This document shows, piece after piece, positions 38,151 through 48,331 of a stretch of DNA of 64,000 nt (position 1 is the first letter of the stretch; every line of letters starts with the position of its first letter). The DNA comes from Clostridium moniliforme (GTDB lineage Bacteria > Bacillota > Clostridia > Clostridiales > Clostridiaceae): assembly GCF_017873235.1 (NCBI RefSeq), contig NZ_JAGGJZ010000001.1, positions 558,001 to 622,000 on the forward strand, read 5' to 3'. A program made the position numbers and the translations under genes. The notes under the pieces were generated by a model, which did no database searches, was not told the DNA's origin, and saw nothing but the letters and a program-made list of their open reading frames with translations.

Positions 38151-39398
38151 TTACAAAGAAAAGTTTTCTACACTATTAATAACCCATTCTCCATTTTTAT
38201 ATACTACTCTAGTTAAAAATTTCTTTGTATTTTCTTCTTTTCCAAGTCCAAATAAAAATTTGCTTATATTATATTTCACATTACAAACTACAGTTCCTGT
38301 ATACTCACCATCTTTATATTCAAATTTACTTTTATCCTTATCTATGTTTAAAGAACTAATATTATATTTATTTTTTAATATAATATAATTTTTTTCTAAT
38401 ACAGAGTATATTTTATTTTTTGCCTCTTCAGTAGACATTGTTATAACATTTTTATCTTCTTCATTAAGAGCTTCAAATACACTTTTATAAAACTCACTTA
38501 TTGAATTATTAACATCATTCCAAAGTTTTTCATTAGAAATATTTAAATTTAAATTAATATCTGAAATTTCTCTAACTTCTTCTTCTGTTCCAGTTATCAC
38601 TCCCCATGGGAATTCTTTTTTAAGAGATAGTTTTATACTTCCATCTGAAGGCATTGGCCCTACATCTTTAAAATTTTCAACTTTAATTCCACTATCTTCT
38701 CCATTAACTAAAACATCAGCATCTTTAAAACTACTATCTATAGTTACTAATACACCATCTAATTTTAAGTTTACAGTTTGATTGTTCATTAAAGTTATAT
38801 TTTCTTCTTTTTTTATTTTTCCATATTTATTATCTACAACCCCAACTAATTTATAATTTCCAGGTATTAGTTTTTTTAACGTTTCTCCTGATTTAATTTT
38901 TTCTTTATTATTTAATGTTATATCAGCTTCATCAAAATTGCTTATAACACTAAGATTAAAAGTTTTAAGCTCCACATAGTATTTATCAAAAAATAATCCT
39001 TTTTCTGATTCTAACTTAAAAATTGACTTAGAATTATTTTCTTTTAAATCATCAATTACATTATTTACTTCAGAATTTTTTCCTTTATAATACTGTACCA
39101 ATGGCTTTAAATCATTTTTTGGTACCTTTTTATCATTTACTCTTATTATACTATCAAGTTTATATAAGCTTCCTTTTTGAAGTCCGATTTCAAGATTTTT
39201 TAAAACCTGATCTTTAGTAGTTCTAGTATTTCCAACCATATAACCTAAAAATAAAAATACAGCAATAAATATTACTACTAAAATTTTAGTATTTTTCTTA
39301 AAAAATTCTTTATGATTTTCTTTATTTATATTCTTAACTTCATTATATTTCCTAAGAAATATACGTTTAATATTATTTATATATTTTTTTAAATCCAT
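38151..39398 (-). CDS. Membrane-anchored TcaA/YvbJ-like envelope protein
   Basis: About 415 residues from the ATG at 39398 that follows AGGGGTGATTGGG. A basic cytosolic N-terminus of about 45 residues, one membrane helix (KILVVIFIAVFLFLGYMVG), then a large extracellular part with repeated beta domains: ADITLNNKEKIKSGETLKKLIPGNYKLVG and VDSSFKDADVLVNGEDSG-like segments, and a C-terminal NTF2-like domain ending VVYKNGEWVINSVENFSL. This layout fits the TcaA/YvbJ group, but the usual N-terminal zinc ribbon is absent. TcaA is linked to glycopeptide response in staphylococci. Function here unknown. Confidence 0.65.
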   Translation of the reverse strand: MDLKKYINNIKRIFLRKYNEVKNINKENHKEFFKKNTKILVVIFIAVFLFLGYMVGNTRTTKDQVLKNLEIGLQKGSLYKLDSIIRVNDKKVPKNDLKPLVQYYKGKNSEVNNVIDDLKENNSKSIFKLESEKGLFFDKYYVELKTFNLSVISNFDEADITLNNKEKIKSGETLKKLIPGNYKLVGVVDNKYGKIKKEENITLMNNQTVNLKLDGVLVTIDSSFKDADVLVNGEDSGIKVENFKDVGPMPSDGSIKLSLKKEFPWGVITGTEEEVREISDINLNLNISNEKLWNDVNNSISEFYKSVFEALNEEDKNVITMSTEEAKNKIYSVLEKNYIILKNKYNISSLNIDKDKSKFEYKDGEYTGTVVCNVKYNISKFLFGLGKEENTKKFLTRVVYKNGEWVINSVENFSL

Positions 39399-39467
39399 CC
39401 CAATCACCCCTGTATAAATTTCTAATTAAAATAACATACAAATAATTCCCCAATATTTGCATATTTT

Positions 39468-39809
39468 TTATTCTAATATATCAATTATCCACTTACCACA
39501 ATCAACACATTTATAAACTCTTATAACAAATAAATCTAAAGATTTATCATTTAATACATTCTCAAACTTTTCTTTTTCTTCCTTTGTAATAAATTCATCT
39601 TCTCCATTTATATATCCATGAATCTCAACATAATAATTATCTTTACTAACCTTACAACATTCATTAATTTCAACACAACTTATTTTTTCATAAGTTAATT
39701 GATCTTCTAATTCTTTTATTATAGGAATTATATCCTCATATTCTTTTATATCATCTAAAAAGTCTTCTTCATAAAAAGACATACCTTTTATTTTAAATAG
39801 TTCTTTCAT
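39468..39809 (-). CDS. Hypothetical protein with a C-terminal CxxC
   Basis: 113 residues, acidic, cytosolic, beginning KELFKIKGMSFYEEDFLDDIKEYEDII and ending YKCVDCGKWIIDILE. One C-x-x-C near the C-terminus plus a CC pair in the middle may bind zinc. ATG start after AGGAGGAAGATAAA. No family recognised. It is 70 bases upstream of the TcaA-like gene on the same strand and may be transcribed with it. Confidence 0.65.
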   Translation of the reverse strand: MKELFKIKGMSFYEEDFLDDIKEYEDIIPIIKELEDQLTYEKISCVEINECCKVSKDNYYVEIHGYINGEDEFITKEEKEKFENVLNDKSLDLFVIRVYKCVDCGKWIIDILE

Positions 39810-39919
39810 TTTATCTTCCTCCTAATATATACTCTTAATACAGTTCATATTCTTCACCATTTATAATACTATGCTATAATATAAAAAAGCAATTCATATA
39901 TTTTAATGGAGGGGTTTTA

Positions 39920-40693
39920 ATGTTTTTTGATAGTCATATGCATACAAAATTTTCATCAGATAGTAAGATGCAAATTGAAGATGTAATAAAACAAGGACAA
40001 ACTTTGAATATAGGAACTATTTTAACAGAACATATGGATTATAATTATCCTAAAGAAGATTTATTTAAATTTGACCCTAATAAATTTTTTAATGAATACT
40101 CAAAATATAGAGGAGATAATCTTCTTCTTGGAGTAGAAATTGGATTATCTTCCTCTTCTCTAAGTAAAAATAATGATTTATCAACTTCTTATCCCTTTGA
40201 TTTCATTTTAGGTTCAATCCATTCAGTTAACGATGTAGATATATTTACTGATGAAAGTAAAAATAATCTTACAAAAACAGAATATCTTACTTTATATTTT
40301 AAAGAAATGATAAAAGATATTAAAGAATTTGATAATTTTGATTCATTATCACACATTGACTATCCTTGCAGGTACTTAAAAGGAAAAGATAAATCAATAA
40401 CCCTATCAGAACTTGGAGAATATGTTGATGAAATATTTAAAATATTAATAGAAAAAGAAAAATGTTTAGAAATAAACACTAAGAAATTTGATGATAAAAA
40501 TTTCATTTATTCTATTTTTAATCTTTGTAAAAGATATAAAGACCTTGGTGGTAAATATGTAACAGTAGGTTCAGATGCTCATAACAAAAATAGAATAGGA
40601 AAAGATTTTAATATTGCAAGAGATATAATACTTGAAGCAAATTTAACACCTGTATACTTTAGTGAAAGAAAAATAGAAATAATTCATTTATAA
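39920..40693 (+). CDS. PHP-domain phosphatase, histidinol-phosphatase (HisK/HisJ type)
   Basis: 257 residues of the PHP fold: FDSHMHTKFSSDSKM at the start with metal-binding His residues, then ILTEHMDYNYP, GVEIGLSS, and later GSDAHNKNRIGKDF. The layout matches class III histidinol-phosphatases (HisJ/YtvP) of about 260 residues, which use three metal ions. No other his genes are in the window, so the substrate could also be another sugar or amino alcohol phosphate. ATG start after GGAGGGGTTTTA. A TATAAT lies at 39875-39880. Convergent with the next gene. Confidence 0.8.
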   Translation: MFFDSHMHTKFSSDSKMQIEDVIKQGQTLNIGTILTEHMDYNYPKEDLFKFDPNKFFNEYSKYRGDNLLLGVEIGLSSSSLSKNNDLSTSYPFDFILGSIHSVNDVDIFTDESKNNLTKTEYLTLYFKEMIKDIKEFDNFDSLSHIDYPCRYLKGKDKSITLSELGEYVDEIFKILIEKEKCLEINTKKFDDKNFIYSIFNLCKRYKDLGGKYVTVGSDAHNKNRIGKDFNIARDIILEANLTPVYFSERKIEIIHL

Positions 40694-40730
40694 AATAAAG
40701 CTATGACCTTATAAGCCATAGCTTTATTTT
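40692..40730. terminator. Bidirectional terminator between convergent genes
   Basis: AAAATAAAGCTATG / CATAGCTTTATTTT arms; it starts at the stop of the PHP gene and overlaps the last codons and stop of the ArAE-like gene (stop at 40724), with T-rich flanks on both strands. Confidence 0.8.
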
Positions 40731-41689
40731 ATATTTCTATGCATTCTTTTAAATTCTTTTTTGATTAAAAGAAAATCTTCTAAATCATTTAAGAACTGAA
40801 AAAGCATAGCTCTATTTTCAAATTCTTCTCTAGTTTTTGGTAATTCCATGCATTTATATTCAGCTCTTAATCTATTCAATTTATATAAAAGTTCCACACA
40901 ATCATTATCTGAATATATGTTATTCCCTACATTTTCAGTAAATGTAGACATTATAAGTGTTTGATCATAAGTTATTGAAAATCTTGAAAAATGCGAATTC
41001 ATTCTTTTTATTGTATCAAATTGTTTTATACGCATTTCTATATAATCAATAAAATAAAACTCATTTTTAAATAAATAATTATTATTTATTTTATAAGCTA
41101 AAATCCTAGTTTCTTCAAGAATACTTTTAACCTTTTTAAATCTTTTTCTTTCATTTATTGGTACAGATTTTGTTACAAGACTTTTTGCCATATCATATAT
41201 TATATCTTTATATTGATCTTCAATAAATTCTTTATTTTTATTAAATTTAGATTCTAATGATGGCATATATAAATTAAATATAGATGCAATACCAATTCCT
41301 ATTAAAGTTAAAGCTTCTTCATTAAATATCCAGCTTAAATTTATATTGCTTCCTGTTAGAAGGTGAGTTGATAAAACAGCACCAACTACCATACCTTCTT
41401 CCATTTTAAATTTTTTTGTTATAGGAATAAATGTAAGCAAGAACAACCCAAATATTAATGGATTATTGCCTAACAGTATATATAATACAAAAGATAATAC
41501 TACTGCTATAGTTGCTGCTATAATTCTTTTTCCTCCAACTAATAAAGCTTCTTTTTTTGTATCTTGAATGCTAAGTATTGATATTATTCCTGCTGTAACT
41601 CCAAACTTAACTCCAAGTAAATTTGCTATAATTATTGAAATTGTTGCAGAAGCTGCCATCTTAAATGTATTTTTTCTTAAAAACTCCAT
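40724..41689 (-). CDS. ArAE/FUSC-type membrane protein
   Basis: 321 residues: about six membrane helices in the first 150 residues (FKMAASATISIIIANLLG, then two further pairs with GIISILSIQDTKKEALLVGGKRI typical of the aromatic acid exporter ArAE_1 domain) followed by a soluble helical tail of about 170 residues (DUF939-like). The family probably exports aromatic acids or is linked to the stress response; no substrate is known. ATG start after GGGAAGGAATAAAT. It is 15 bases after the alanyl-tRNA editing gene. Confidence 0.8.
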   Translation of the reverse strand: MEFLRKNTFKMAASATISIIIANLLGVKFGVTAGIISILSIQDTKKEALLVGGKRIIAATIAVVLSFVLYILLGNNPLIFGLFLLTFIPITKKFKMEEGMVVGAVLSTHLLTGSNINLSWIFNEEALTLIGIGIASIFNLYMPSLESKFNKNKEFIEDQYKDIIYDMAKSLVTKSVPINERKRFKKVKSILEETRILAYKINNNYLFKNEFYFIDYIEMRIKQFDTIKRMNSHFSRFSITYDQTLIMSTFTENVGNNIYSDNDCVELLYKLNRLRAEYKCMELPKTREEFENRAMLFQFLNDLEDFLLIKKEFKRMHRNIK

Positions 41690-41703
41690 ATTTATTCCTT
41701 CCC

Positions 41704-42906
41704 TTAAACCAAACTCTCTTTTACCTTCTTGAATGAGTAATCTAAAAGTGACTGTAAATTGTTATTATTCTTTCCTCCACCTTGAGCTAAATTTTCACTT
41801 CCTCCACCTCTTCCATCAATTAGAGTAATTGAGTCTTTAAGAAGATTATTCATATTAACTTCTTTTACATCTTTAGATGATGCAAATATCAAATTAGCTT
41901 TATCTTTATTTTTAACAGCTATTAACACTACAACTTTTGGATTTTCTGTAATGCTTGCAGCTAACTTACTTACATACTTAATATCTTTTCCATCATATAT
42001 TTCTTTTATAATTGAAACATCAGAAACTTTAGTTGCATTTTCTATAAGTTCTTTTATCTTATAACTTGATAATTCTATATTAAGAATTTTATTTTCATTG
42101 TTTGATTTTTTTAGTTCTTCACTTAAATTATTTATACTATTTATAGCTTCATTTTCATTACAGTTTAAAAATTTGCATATTTTCTTTGAAAAATCACTTT
42201 TTTCAAAATAATCATTAATTGCTCTTCTTCCGCCTAAATATTCTATTCTTGTATTCCCTTTATGTCTTTCATGTCTTAAAAGCTTTATACATTGAAGTTC
42301 TATTGTATTACTTGGATGAATTCCACAGCAAGCATTTATGTCTAAACCTTCAATTTCTACAACTCTTATTTTTTCATTTGTATTTGGAAGAGCTCTTCTA
42401 AGTCCCATCTTTTTAAGTTCTCTCTTTTCTGGAAATAAAAAATTAACTTTTAGATTATTAAATATATTTTCATTTGCATATATTTCAGCTTCTCTTATTT
42501 GTTCTTCTGTTACATCTCCAACTATATCAATTGTACTTTTTTCTTTTCCAAGATGAATACCTGCTGTATTATGATTAAAAAGTTTAAAGAAACATCCTGA
42601 AAGTACATGTTGGGATAAATGTTGCTGCATATAATCAAATCTTCTATCCCAGTCAATTTTACACTTAACTTTATGTATTTTTATAGGTTTCTTAGAAACT
42701 ACATGATACACTATGCCATCTTTTTCATATACTTCTTTAACTTTATGTTCACCTATCATTCCTAAGTCTGATGGCTGCCCACCTCCCCCTGGAAAGAAAG
42801 CTGTTTTATTTAAGGCTACATGAAAACCATCATTCTTTTCTAATATTTCTTCAATTTCTGCTGTAAACTCTTTTATATATTGATCTATATAATATAACTT
42901 TTCCAA
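41704..42906 (-). CDS. Stand-alone alanyl-tRNA editing protein (AlaX-L with DHHA1)
   Basis: 400 residues. The N-terminal half is the AlaRS-type editing domain with QQHLSQHVL (H-x-x-x-H) and CCGIHPSNT (C-x-x-x-H), the four zinc ligands; the C-terminal half is a DHHA1 domain with a late glycine-rich stretch (GRGGGSENLAQGGG). It clears Ser or Gly wrongly attached to tRNA-Ala. Start TTG at 42906, preceded by GAGGAGGATTAGAAT. It sits between ArAE-like and Ca2+/H+ antiporter genes on the same strand. Confidence 0.9.
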   Translation of the reverse strand: MEKLYYIDQYIKEFTAEIEEILEKNDGFHVALNKTAFFPGGGGQPSDLGMIGEHKVKEVYEKDGIVYHVVSKKPIKIHKVKCKIDWDRRFDYMQQHLSQHVLSGCFFKLFNHNTAGIHLGKEKSTIDIVGDVTEEQIREAEIYANENIFNNLKVNFLFPEKRELKKMGLRRALPNTNEKIRVVEIEGLDINACCGIHPSNTIELQCIKLLRHERHKGNTRIEYLGGRRAINDYFEKSDFSKKICKFLNCNENEAINSINNLSEELKKSNNENKILNIELSSYKIKELIENATKVSDVSIIKEIYDGKDIKYVSKLAASITENPKVVVLIAVKNKDKANLIFASSKDVKEVNMNNLLKDSITLIDGRGGGSENLAQGGGKNNNNLQSLLDYSFKKVKESLV

Positions 42907-42922
42907 ATTCTAATCCTCCTCT

Positions 42923-43966
42923 TTAAACTACAAAAAATGCAGCTGCAATAATTATATAAACAGCTAATAATTGAACACCTTCAAGCCAATTTGACTCACC
43001 ATCACTTGCTACTTTATTAGCAATTAAAACAGATACTATAAGTGATACAAGTTCAAATAAATTAAACACAATACTCATAGGAGTAAATAAAAGACTTAAA
43101 AATATTAAAACTGGTGCAACAAATAAAATTATTTGAAGACTTGAACCAATTGCTATTTCAACTGCTACATCCATTTTATTTTTAAGAGCCATAACAACAG
43201 CAGTACTATGTTCAGCTGCATTCCCTATTATAGGAATTAAAATTATCCCAACAAAAAATTGACTTAATCCAATAGATTCAGTCATAGGCTCAACGGCTCC
43301 AACTAAAAATTCACTTTCAATTGCAATTAAAACTGTAGAAACTGCTAATACTCCTATAGATTTTTTTAAAGACCACTTTGCTTCTTCACCTTCTTCTACA
43401 CTACTTTCATATAAGTCTTTATGAGTAAAAAATGAAAAAACTAAACTTAATATATATATTAAAAACATAATTATAGCTACTATAATGCTTAATCCTTCAT
43501 ATTTAGTATTTAATAATTCTGGTTTAACTGTGTGAGTAAATATTGCAGGAACACTTAGCCCAATAACGGCAAATAAAAGCATACTAGAACTTACATCAAT
43601 AACTTTTTTATTAAAGCTTTGAGTCTTAAATTTAAGTCCTCCAATAAACATGCTAGCACCTAAAACTAATAATGTATTTCCAATTACTGAACCTGCTATT
43701 GATGCCTTAACCACATCAAAAAGACCACTTTTTAAAGCAAAAAAGGAAATTATAAGTTCAGTTGCATTTCCAAATGTAGCATTTAAAAACCCTCCTATCT
43801 TTGGACCTGTATAAAACGAAATTTCTTCTGTTGCCTGCCCCATAATTCCTGCAAGGGGAACTATTGCAAGAGCAGATAATAAAAATAAAATTGTAGAAGA
43901 TAAATTTAAAAATTCTCCAATTATACTTATAGGTATAAATATTAGTAAGTATTTTAAAAATTTCAT
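42923..43966 (-). CDS. Ca2+/H+ antiporter (CaCA family, Cax type)
   Basis: 347 residues from the ATG at 43966, which follows GAGAGGTATCATT; the frame extends further upstream but without a better start. About 11 membrane helices, and the two inverted alpha repeats are marked by FGNATELIISFFALK (about residue 67) and IIGNAAEHSTAVVMALK (about residue 250). Acidic clusters between helices. It exchanges cytosolic Ca2+ for protons or K+. It is downstream of a T-box region on the opposite strand and its promoter must lie at 43967-44150. Confidence 0.9.
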   Translation of the reverse strand: MKFLKYLLIFIPISIIGEFLNLSSTILFLLSALAIVPLAGIMGQATEEISFYTGPKIGGFLNATFGNATELIISFFALKSGLFDVVKASIAGSVIGNTLLVLGASMFIGGLKFKTQSFNKKVIDVSSSMLLFAVIGLSVPAIFTHTVKPELLNTKYEGLSIIVAIIMFLIYILSLVFSFFTHKDLYESSVEEGEEAKWSLKKSIGVLAVSTVLIAIESEFLVGAVEPMTESIGLSQFFVGIILIPIIGNAAEHSTAVVMALKNKMDVAVEIAIGSSLQIILFVAPVLIFLSLLFTPMSIVFNLFELVSLIVSVLIANKVASDGESNWLEGVQLLAVYIIIAAAFFVV

Positions 43967-44149
43967 AATGATACCTCTCTTCTTCATTTGTCTAATTATT
44001 TTTATATAATTATACAACATATTTATTAATTATGTAGCAATTACTATGACACTGAATATTACTAAGTTTTCATTTACTTTTTGTTCAATTAATTCATTTA
44101 AAGTACTTATATTTTACTCACATTTAATGCAAATATTTCAAAAATACTG

Positions 44150-44178
44150 TTGACTATAATATTTTATGGCGTTATAAT
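44150..44178 (+). promoter_or_regulatory. Promoter of the tyrS T-box transcript
   Basis: TTGACT (44150-44155), 17 bases, TATAAT (44173-44178). It is followed by the T-box leader starting near 44185. Confidence 0.65.
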
Positions 44179-44184
44179 AAGCAC

Positions 44185-44470
44185 ATGCACTACAAAAGTT
44201 GCTAAATAAATTAATAAAAAAAGACAGTGAAGAGAACAAGTAAAAGTATCTAAGTCTTTACAGAAAGTTACCGGATGATGAGAGGAACAAAGACATTTAT
44301 TTTGAATACATCTTGGAGTCGTACATTGAACTCTACTTTATAGATATTAGATGTTATCGGTTAAGTGCCGTTAAAAACTTTTAATGAGGTTATATATTTA
44401 AAATATATAATAAATTAAGGTGGTACCACGTGAGCAATCTCGTCCTTTATTATGGATGAGGTTTTTTTTG
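44185..44470 (+). promoter_or_regulatory. T-box riboswitch, tyrosine-specific, upstream of tyrS
   Basis: A T-box leader. Stem I contains AGAGGAACAA and a specifier loop region with GAATACATC, in which TAC (44307-44309) is a Tyr codon. The antiterminator bulge is TGGTACCACG (44421-44430); UGGU pairs with the tRNA acceptor end ACCA, consistent with an A discriminator as in tRNA-Tyr. The terminator CTCGTCC...GGATGAG with eight T follows at 44439-44468. It lets uncharged tRNA-Tyr switch on the downstream gene. The specifier reading is my alignment by eye. Confidence 0.9.
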
Positions 44471-44715
44471 TTATATAAAAATAAATTAATGCTCATAAAA
44501 AATAAAAAACTATATAAAGTAATTATTTATAACATAAGTTGCAAAGAGTTATAAATAAAAATTTATATAGCAAATAAAAGAGTCAAAAATTTGCACAATT
44601 ATTGCTCTTCTACAATATTATTATTTCACACATATTATTATATTGTTTTATTTAAAGAAGGTCAATAATTAATGCAAAATTTATGAAAATACATTAGTTA
44701 TTGGAGGTTGTAATG
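44471..44715 (+). other. 245-base spacer between T-box terminator and tyrS
   Basis: Unusually long distance between a T-box terminator and its gene start. It holds the inverted repeat TTATTTATAAC / GTTATAAATAA (44522-44560 region) and AAGAG / CTCTT around 44579-44611. No gene is seen. It may hold a second promoter or an RNA element that acts on tyrS. Confidence 0.5.
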
Positions 44716-45945
44716 ATGGAAAGAAATGTTTTAGACATCCTAAAAGAACGTGGATACATTAAACAATTCACACATGAAGAAGAAACAAGAGAATTATTAG
44801 GAAAAGAGAAAGTTACTTTCTACATAGGATTCGATCCAACTGCTGACAGTTTACATGTTGGTCATTTTATTGCATTAATGTTTATGGCACATATGCAACA
44901 AGCTGGCCACAGACCAATTGTATTAATTGGTGGAGGTACTGTAACTATTGGTGATCCAAGTGGAAAAACTGACATGAGAAAAATGTTAACTGATGAACAA
45001 ATTCATCATAATGTTGAATCAATAAAGAAACAAATGTCAAGATTTATTGATTTTGAAGATGGAAAAGCTATCTTAGTTAACAATGCTGATTGGTTAAGAG
45101 GATTAAACTACATTGATTTCTTAAGAGAAGTTGGTGGACACTTTACAGTAAATAAAATGTTAGCCGCTGAATGTTTCAAGAAAAGATTTGCTTTAGATAG
45201 AGGTTTATCATTCTTAGAATTTAACTACATGTTAATGCAAGCATATGATTTTGTAGTATTAAACGAAAAATATGGTTGTAAAATGGAACTAGGTGGAGAC
45301 GACCAATGGTCAAATATGATTGCTGGTGTTGACTTAGTAAGAAAGAAAAAAGGTAATAGCGTATATGCTATGACTTGTAGTTTACTTACTAATAGCGAAG
45401 GTGAAAAAATGGGTAAAACTGTTGGAGGAGCTTTATGGCTTGATCCTGAAAAAGTTTCACCATTTGAATTTTTCCAATACTGGAGAAACATCGATGATGC
45501 TGATGTTGAAAAGTGCTTAAAACTATTAACATTTGTATCAATGGATGAAATTAAAGAATTATGCTCAGTTGAAGGAGCTGAAATTAATGAAGCTAAGAAG
45601 AGATTAGCTTTTGAAGTAACTAAATTAGTTCATGGCGAAGAAGAAGCAAACAAAGCTTTAGCTGCTTCACAAGCTTTATTTGAAGGTGGCGTAGATTTAG
45701 AACACGTTCCTACTATAGAAATAACTGAAAATCACTTAGGAAACAATCTATTAGATGTATTAGTTGAATTTGATGTATTCCCATCAAAATCAGAAGCTAA
45801 AAGATTTGTTAATCAAGGTGGATTAACTATAAACGAAGAAAAAGTTTTAGATATTGCAAAAACTCTAGAAAAAGAACATTTTAAAGAAGGTTTTGCAATG
45901 ATTAAAAAAGGTAAAAAAGGTTTCACAAAAATAATAATAAAATAA
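44716..45945 (+). CDS. tyrS: Tyrosyl-tRNA synthetase
   Basis: About 409 residues. HIGH-like motif in [18 protein letters not shown] and the KMSKS-like [15 protein letters not shown], with the Tyr-binding [30 protein letters not shown] context. An S4 RNA-binding domain closes the protein ([23 protein letters not shown]). GGAGG lies eight bases before the ATG at 44716; an ATG at 44713 and a TTG at 44701 are also in frame. It charges tRNA-Tyr, and its expression is tied by the T-box to tyrosine supply, which the adjacent tyrosine decarboxylases would use up. Confidence 0.94.
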   Translation: MERNVLDILKERGYIKQFTHEEETRELLGKEKVTFYIGFDPTADSLHVGHFIALMFMAHMQQAGHRPIVLIGGGTVTIGDPSGKTDMRKMLTDEQIHHNVESIKKQMSRFIDFEDGKAILVNNADWLRGLNYIDFLREVGGHFTVNKMLAAECFKKRFALDRGLSFLEFNYMLMQAYDFVVLNEKYGCKMELGGDDQWSNMIAGVDLVRKKKGNSVYAMTCSLLTNSEGEKMGKTVGGALWLDPEKVSPFEFFQYWRNIDDADVEKCLKLLTFVSMDEIKELCSVEGAEINEAKKRLAFEVTKLVHGEEEANKALAASQALFEGGVDLEHVPTIEITENHLGNNLLDVLVEFDVFPSKSEAKRFVNQGGLTINEEKVLDIAKTLEKEHFKEGFAMIKKGKKGFTKIIIK

Positions 45946-45984
45946 ATTACTTAAATAAATTTTTATACTGTACATGTAAAAAAT

Positions 45985-46184
45985 AATGCTTTAATAAAAA
46001 AGATTCGGAAAAAATAAATAATGCTAATTTAAATAATTATAATGCTAAAAATTTAAATAAAAACACACTGTTCATAAAAGTTAAAAATAGATAAAAATAA
46101 AAATGCTAATAACTTAAAATTATAAGTTTAAATAAGTCAATCATTTTATAATGCAAAAGGAAAAGGATATCGATGTTTAATGCT
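45985..46184 (+). repeat. Cluster of the word AATGCT after tyrS
   Basis: AATGCT occurs five times in the same orientation at 45985, 46020, 46041, 46102 and 46179, plus AATGCA at 46150, within 200 bases of gene-free DNA. The word appears again in the spacers of both decarboxylase modules (48250-48310, 52244-52285). In such AT-rich sequence this is more than expected by chance. The meaning is unknown. Confidence 0.5.
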
Positions 46185-46207
46185 TTGTCGATATCCTTTT
46201 TCTTTTT
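46161..46207 (+). terminator. Terminator of tyrS
   Basis: Arms AAAAGGATATCGA and TCGATATCCTTTT with a 14-base loop, followed by T-rich sequence, 215 bases after the tyrS stop. Confidence 0.8.
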
Positions 46208-46330
46208 TTAATTATCTTTATTAACTTATTAAAATCTTTTTTATTTAAGTTTTTAATAATTACCTTTCCTATTTCATTTTATAAATTATATGAGAATTTT
46301 AATAGTTTTATTAAAATTCTCATATAAAAA

Positions 46331-46354
46331 AGTGACAAGTAAAACTTGCCACTT
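46331..46354 (-). terminator. Terminator of decarboxylase gene 1
   Basis: AAGTGGCAAGT / ACTTGTCACTT on the minus strand with a T-run, preceded on the far side by a second AT hairpin (46290-46325, arms TATGAGAATTTTAATA and complement). It lies 18 bases after the gene stop at 46372. Confidence 0.8.
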
Positions 46355-46371
46355 ATAATTTTTATTTTTTA

Positions 46372-48219
46372 TTATTTTACACCATAAATTTTATTTAATT
46401 TATGTTGAATTGCTTCATGAATTTTACCCATATATTCATCAAATACTTTTTGATCATTTATATATGGTGTAAGTACACAAGCTCTTAAGATAGTAACCTT
46501 TTGTTCCTTATCCCATTGATCTTTAGTTATTCCACATTCTTTAACAAAAGATAATGGACTTTGTCCATAATCAGGTACTGCAAAATCAGTATGTGATGTT
46601 ATAAAGTCGTTAGAATATAATCCGCCATCAACATATGATGCTTCATCAAAGAAATCATGATTTAACTTATTCATCTTAGCTAAATCAGTATTTCCTTTTT
46701 CATTAAACACAAAATCAACCATATTAAAATCTGGTCTTGTTAAATTATGCATTTCAATTATTTTATCTCCTACTTTAAATTCTTTTCCTTCAAAATAATT
46801 GTATAAATTATATGCACCTTCTATACCTGCTCCAATAAGTTTTCCATATCCAGTAATATTTAATGGTAATATTCTATGTGCAACCCAAACTGATGCAGCT
46901 GTAGCTCCTGCCTTTGATCCTTCAAGCATAAATGCTCCAAGAAGTGCTGGTATATCCATTCCTTTTTCAAATACATAAGTTGCAAAATATGAAATTGAAT
47001 CTCTCATTCTCTTATCTTTTATTACAATACCACCTGCTGCATAAGGTACATATCCCATCTTATGAGGATCTATTGTAATTGAATCACCTTCACTCATTGC
47101 CTTAAATGCTTCATAAGTTTCATCTGAAGGCCAATCAGTTGCTTCATTTAAGAATACTCCATTTTCTAAATATTTTTTCTTTAATTCATTTTTAGGTATG
47201 AAATTATAATTTTCATCTAAGAATATTGATCTTGCATATCCACCATAAGCTGCATCTACGTGTACATAGAAATTAATTCCTTCTTTAGATAATTTATTTC
47301 TAACTTCTATAATTTTGTGAATATCATCAACAGCTCCTTCTTCTGTTGAACCAACAACTCCAACAACTCCTAAAGTTGGAATTCCCTTTGATGCGAATTC
47401 TCTTATTTTTCTTTCAAGTACTTCTGTATTCATTCTATATTGTTCATTAACTTCAATAGCTTCAACATTATCTAATCCAAGACCTATAATATCAGCAGCT
47501 TTAAGCCATGAATAGTGTTTTGTTTGAGGTACTAACCATTTTCCTAGTTTATTAATATTTTTTCCACTTCTTGCTGAATAATTTTTTAATTCATCTAACT
47601 TATCTGGGACTTTAGCTACTAAATCTAAAATTTCTTCTGTTGACATATTTAATAATTCCCATTCAGTTTTTCCTTCAACTAATTCTGGTGCAACTTCTTT
47701 CATTGCAAGTGGTAATGATTTAATATTTCTAGCATACCAGATACCTTCTAAGTTAGCGATTGATCCATCTGCACAAATATGGCCCCAACCTTTTTTACAT
47801 CCCATAAGCTTTGCAAAATCTCCACCTACTTCTTCTTCCATTTCTGAAGTTCCTGGTGATGATTCATAAGCAACATTGTTTCCATTGTATAACATTGCTC
47901 CAAAGTATCCAAGTAATGCTGGCATTAAAGTTTCTGAATTCATATGTCCTAAAAATCTTGGTGAATGCCATGGTAATGATTGTGATCTTAGCTTTCTTGA
48001 TAATTCTGTTAAAACTTCCTCCATTTTATCTGAGGTAAAAATAAAATCATCTTTATTCATATCACTTCTTTTTATTATTGGCATATCTTCTGGATGATAA
48101 TTTTTTCTCCATTCACTATGATCTTCGAATAACATTTTTAAATATTTTTCGAAAGTTTCCTTATTCTCTGATTTTGGTCCTAAAAATAATGCTTTTAAGT
48201 TTAAATCTTGTCCCTTCAT
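46372..48219 (-). CDS. PLP-dependent tyrosine decarboxylase, copy 1
   Basis: 615 residues. The PLP lysine is Lys387 in [16 protein letters not shown]; other family marks are [70 protein letters not shown] and [20 protein letters not shown]. Glutamate decarboxylases of bacteria are about 465 residues; this length and these motifs match the tyrosine decarboxylase family (TdcA type, about 620 residues) as I remember it. It would convert tyrosine to tyramine and CO2 using one proton. It follows the antiporter gene 48332-49732 by 112 bases. ATG start after AAGGAGAAGATTGAA. Automatic tools may label it glutamate decarboxylase. Confidence 0.85.
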   Translation of the reverse strand: MKGQDLNLKALFLGPKSENKETFEKYLKMLFEDHSEWRKNYHPEDMPIIKRSDMNKDDFIFTSDKMEEVLTELSRKLRSQSLPWHSPRFLGHMNSETLMPALLGYFGAMLYNGNNVAYESSPGTSEMEEEVGGDFAKLMGCKKGWGHICADGSIANLEGIWYARNIKSLPLAMKEVAPELVEGKTEWELLNMSTEEILDLVAKVPDKLDELKNYSARSGKNINKLGKWLVPQTKHYSWLKAADIIGLGLDNVEAIEVNEQYRMNTEVLERKIREFASKGIPTLGVVGVVGSTEEGAVDDIHKIIEVRNKLSKEGINFYVHVDAAYGGYARSIFLDENYNFIPKNELKKKYLENGVFLNEATDWPSDETYEAFKAMSEGDSITIDPHKMGYVPYAAGGIVIKDKRMRDSISYFATYVFEKGMDIPALLGAFMLEGSKAGATAASVWVAHRILPLNITGYGKLIGAGIEGAYNLYNYFEGKEFKVGDKIIEMHNLTRPDFNMVDFVFNEKGNTDLAKMNKLNHDFFDEASYVDGGLYSNDFITSHTDFAVPDYGQSPLSFVKECGITKDQWDKEQKVTILRACVLTPYINDQKVFDEYMGKIHEAIQHKLNKIYGVK

Positions 48220-48270
48220 TTCAATCTTCTCCTTTGTAAAAAATTCTTAAATGCTTTAAATATTTTATAA

Positions 48271-48311
48271 TATAGCATTTAAAATAATGCTAATGAATTT
48301 TAAATGCTATA
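48271..48311 (-). repeat. Intercistronic 15-bp hairpin between antiporter 1 and decarboxylase 1
   Basis: Perfect arms TATAGCATTTAAAAT and ATTTTAAATGCTATA with an 11-base loop. No T-run follows, so it likely protects the antiporter mRNA or tunes expression of the decarboxylase. Confidence 0.6.
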
Positions 48312-48331
48312 TTAATATCAAAATTCAATTT

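Noticed and set aside
47811..48097. Plus-strand frames opposite the decarboxylase genes (also 51563-51965)
   Set aside because: They are complements of conserved PLP-enzyme sequence and occur in both copies only because the enzyme sequence is conserved.
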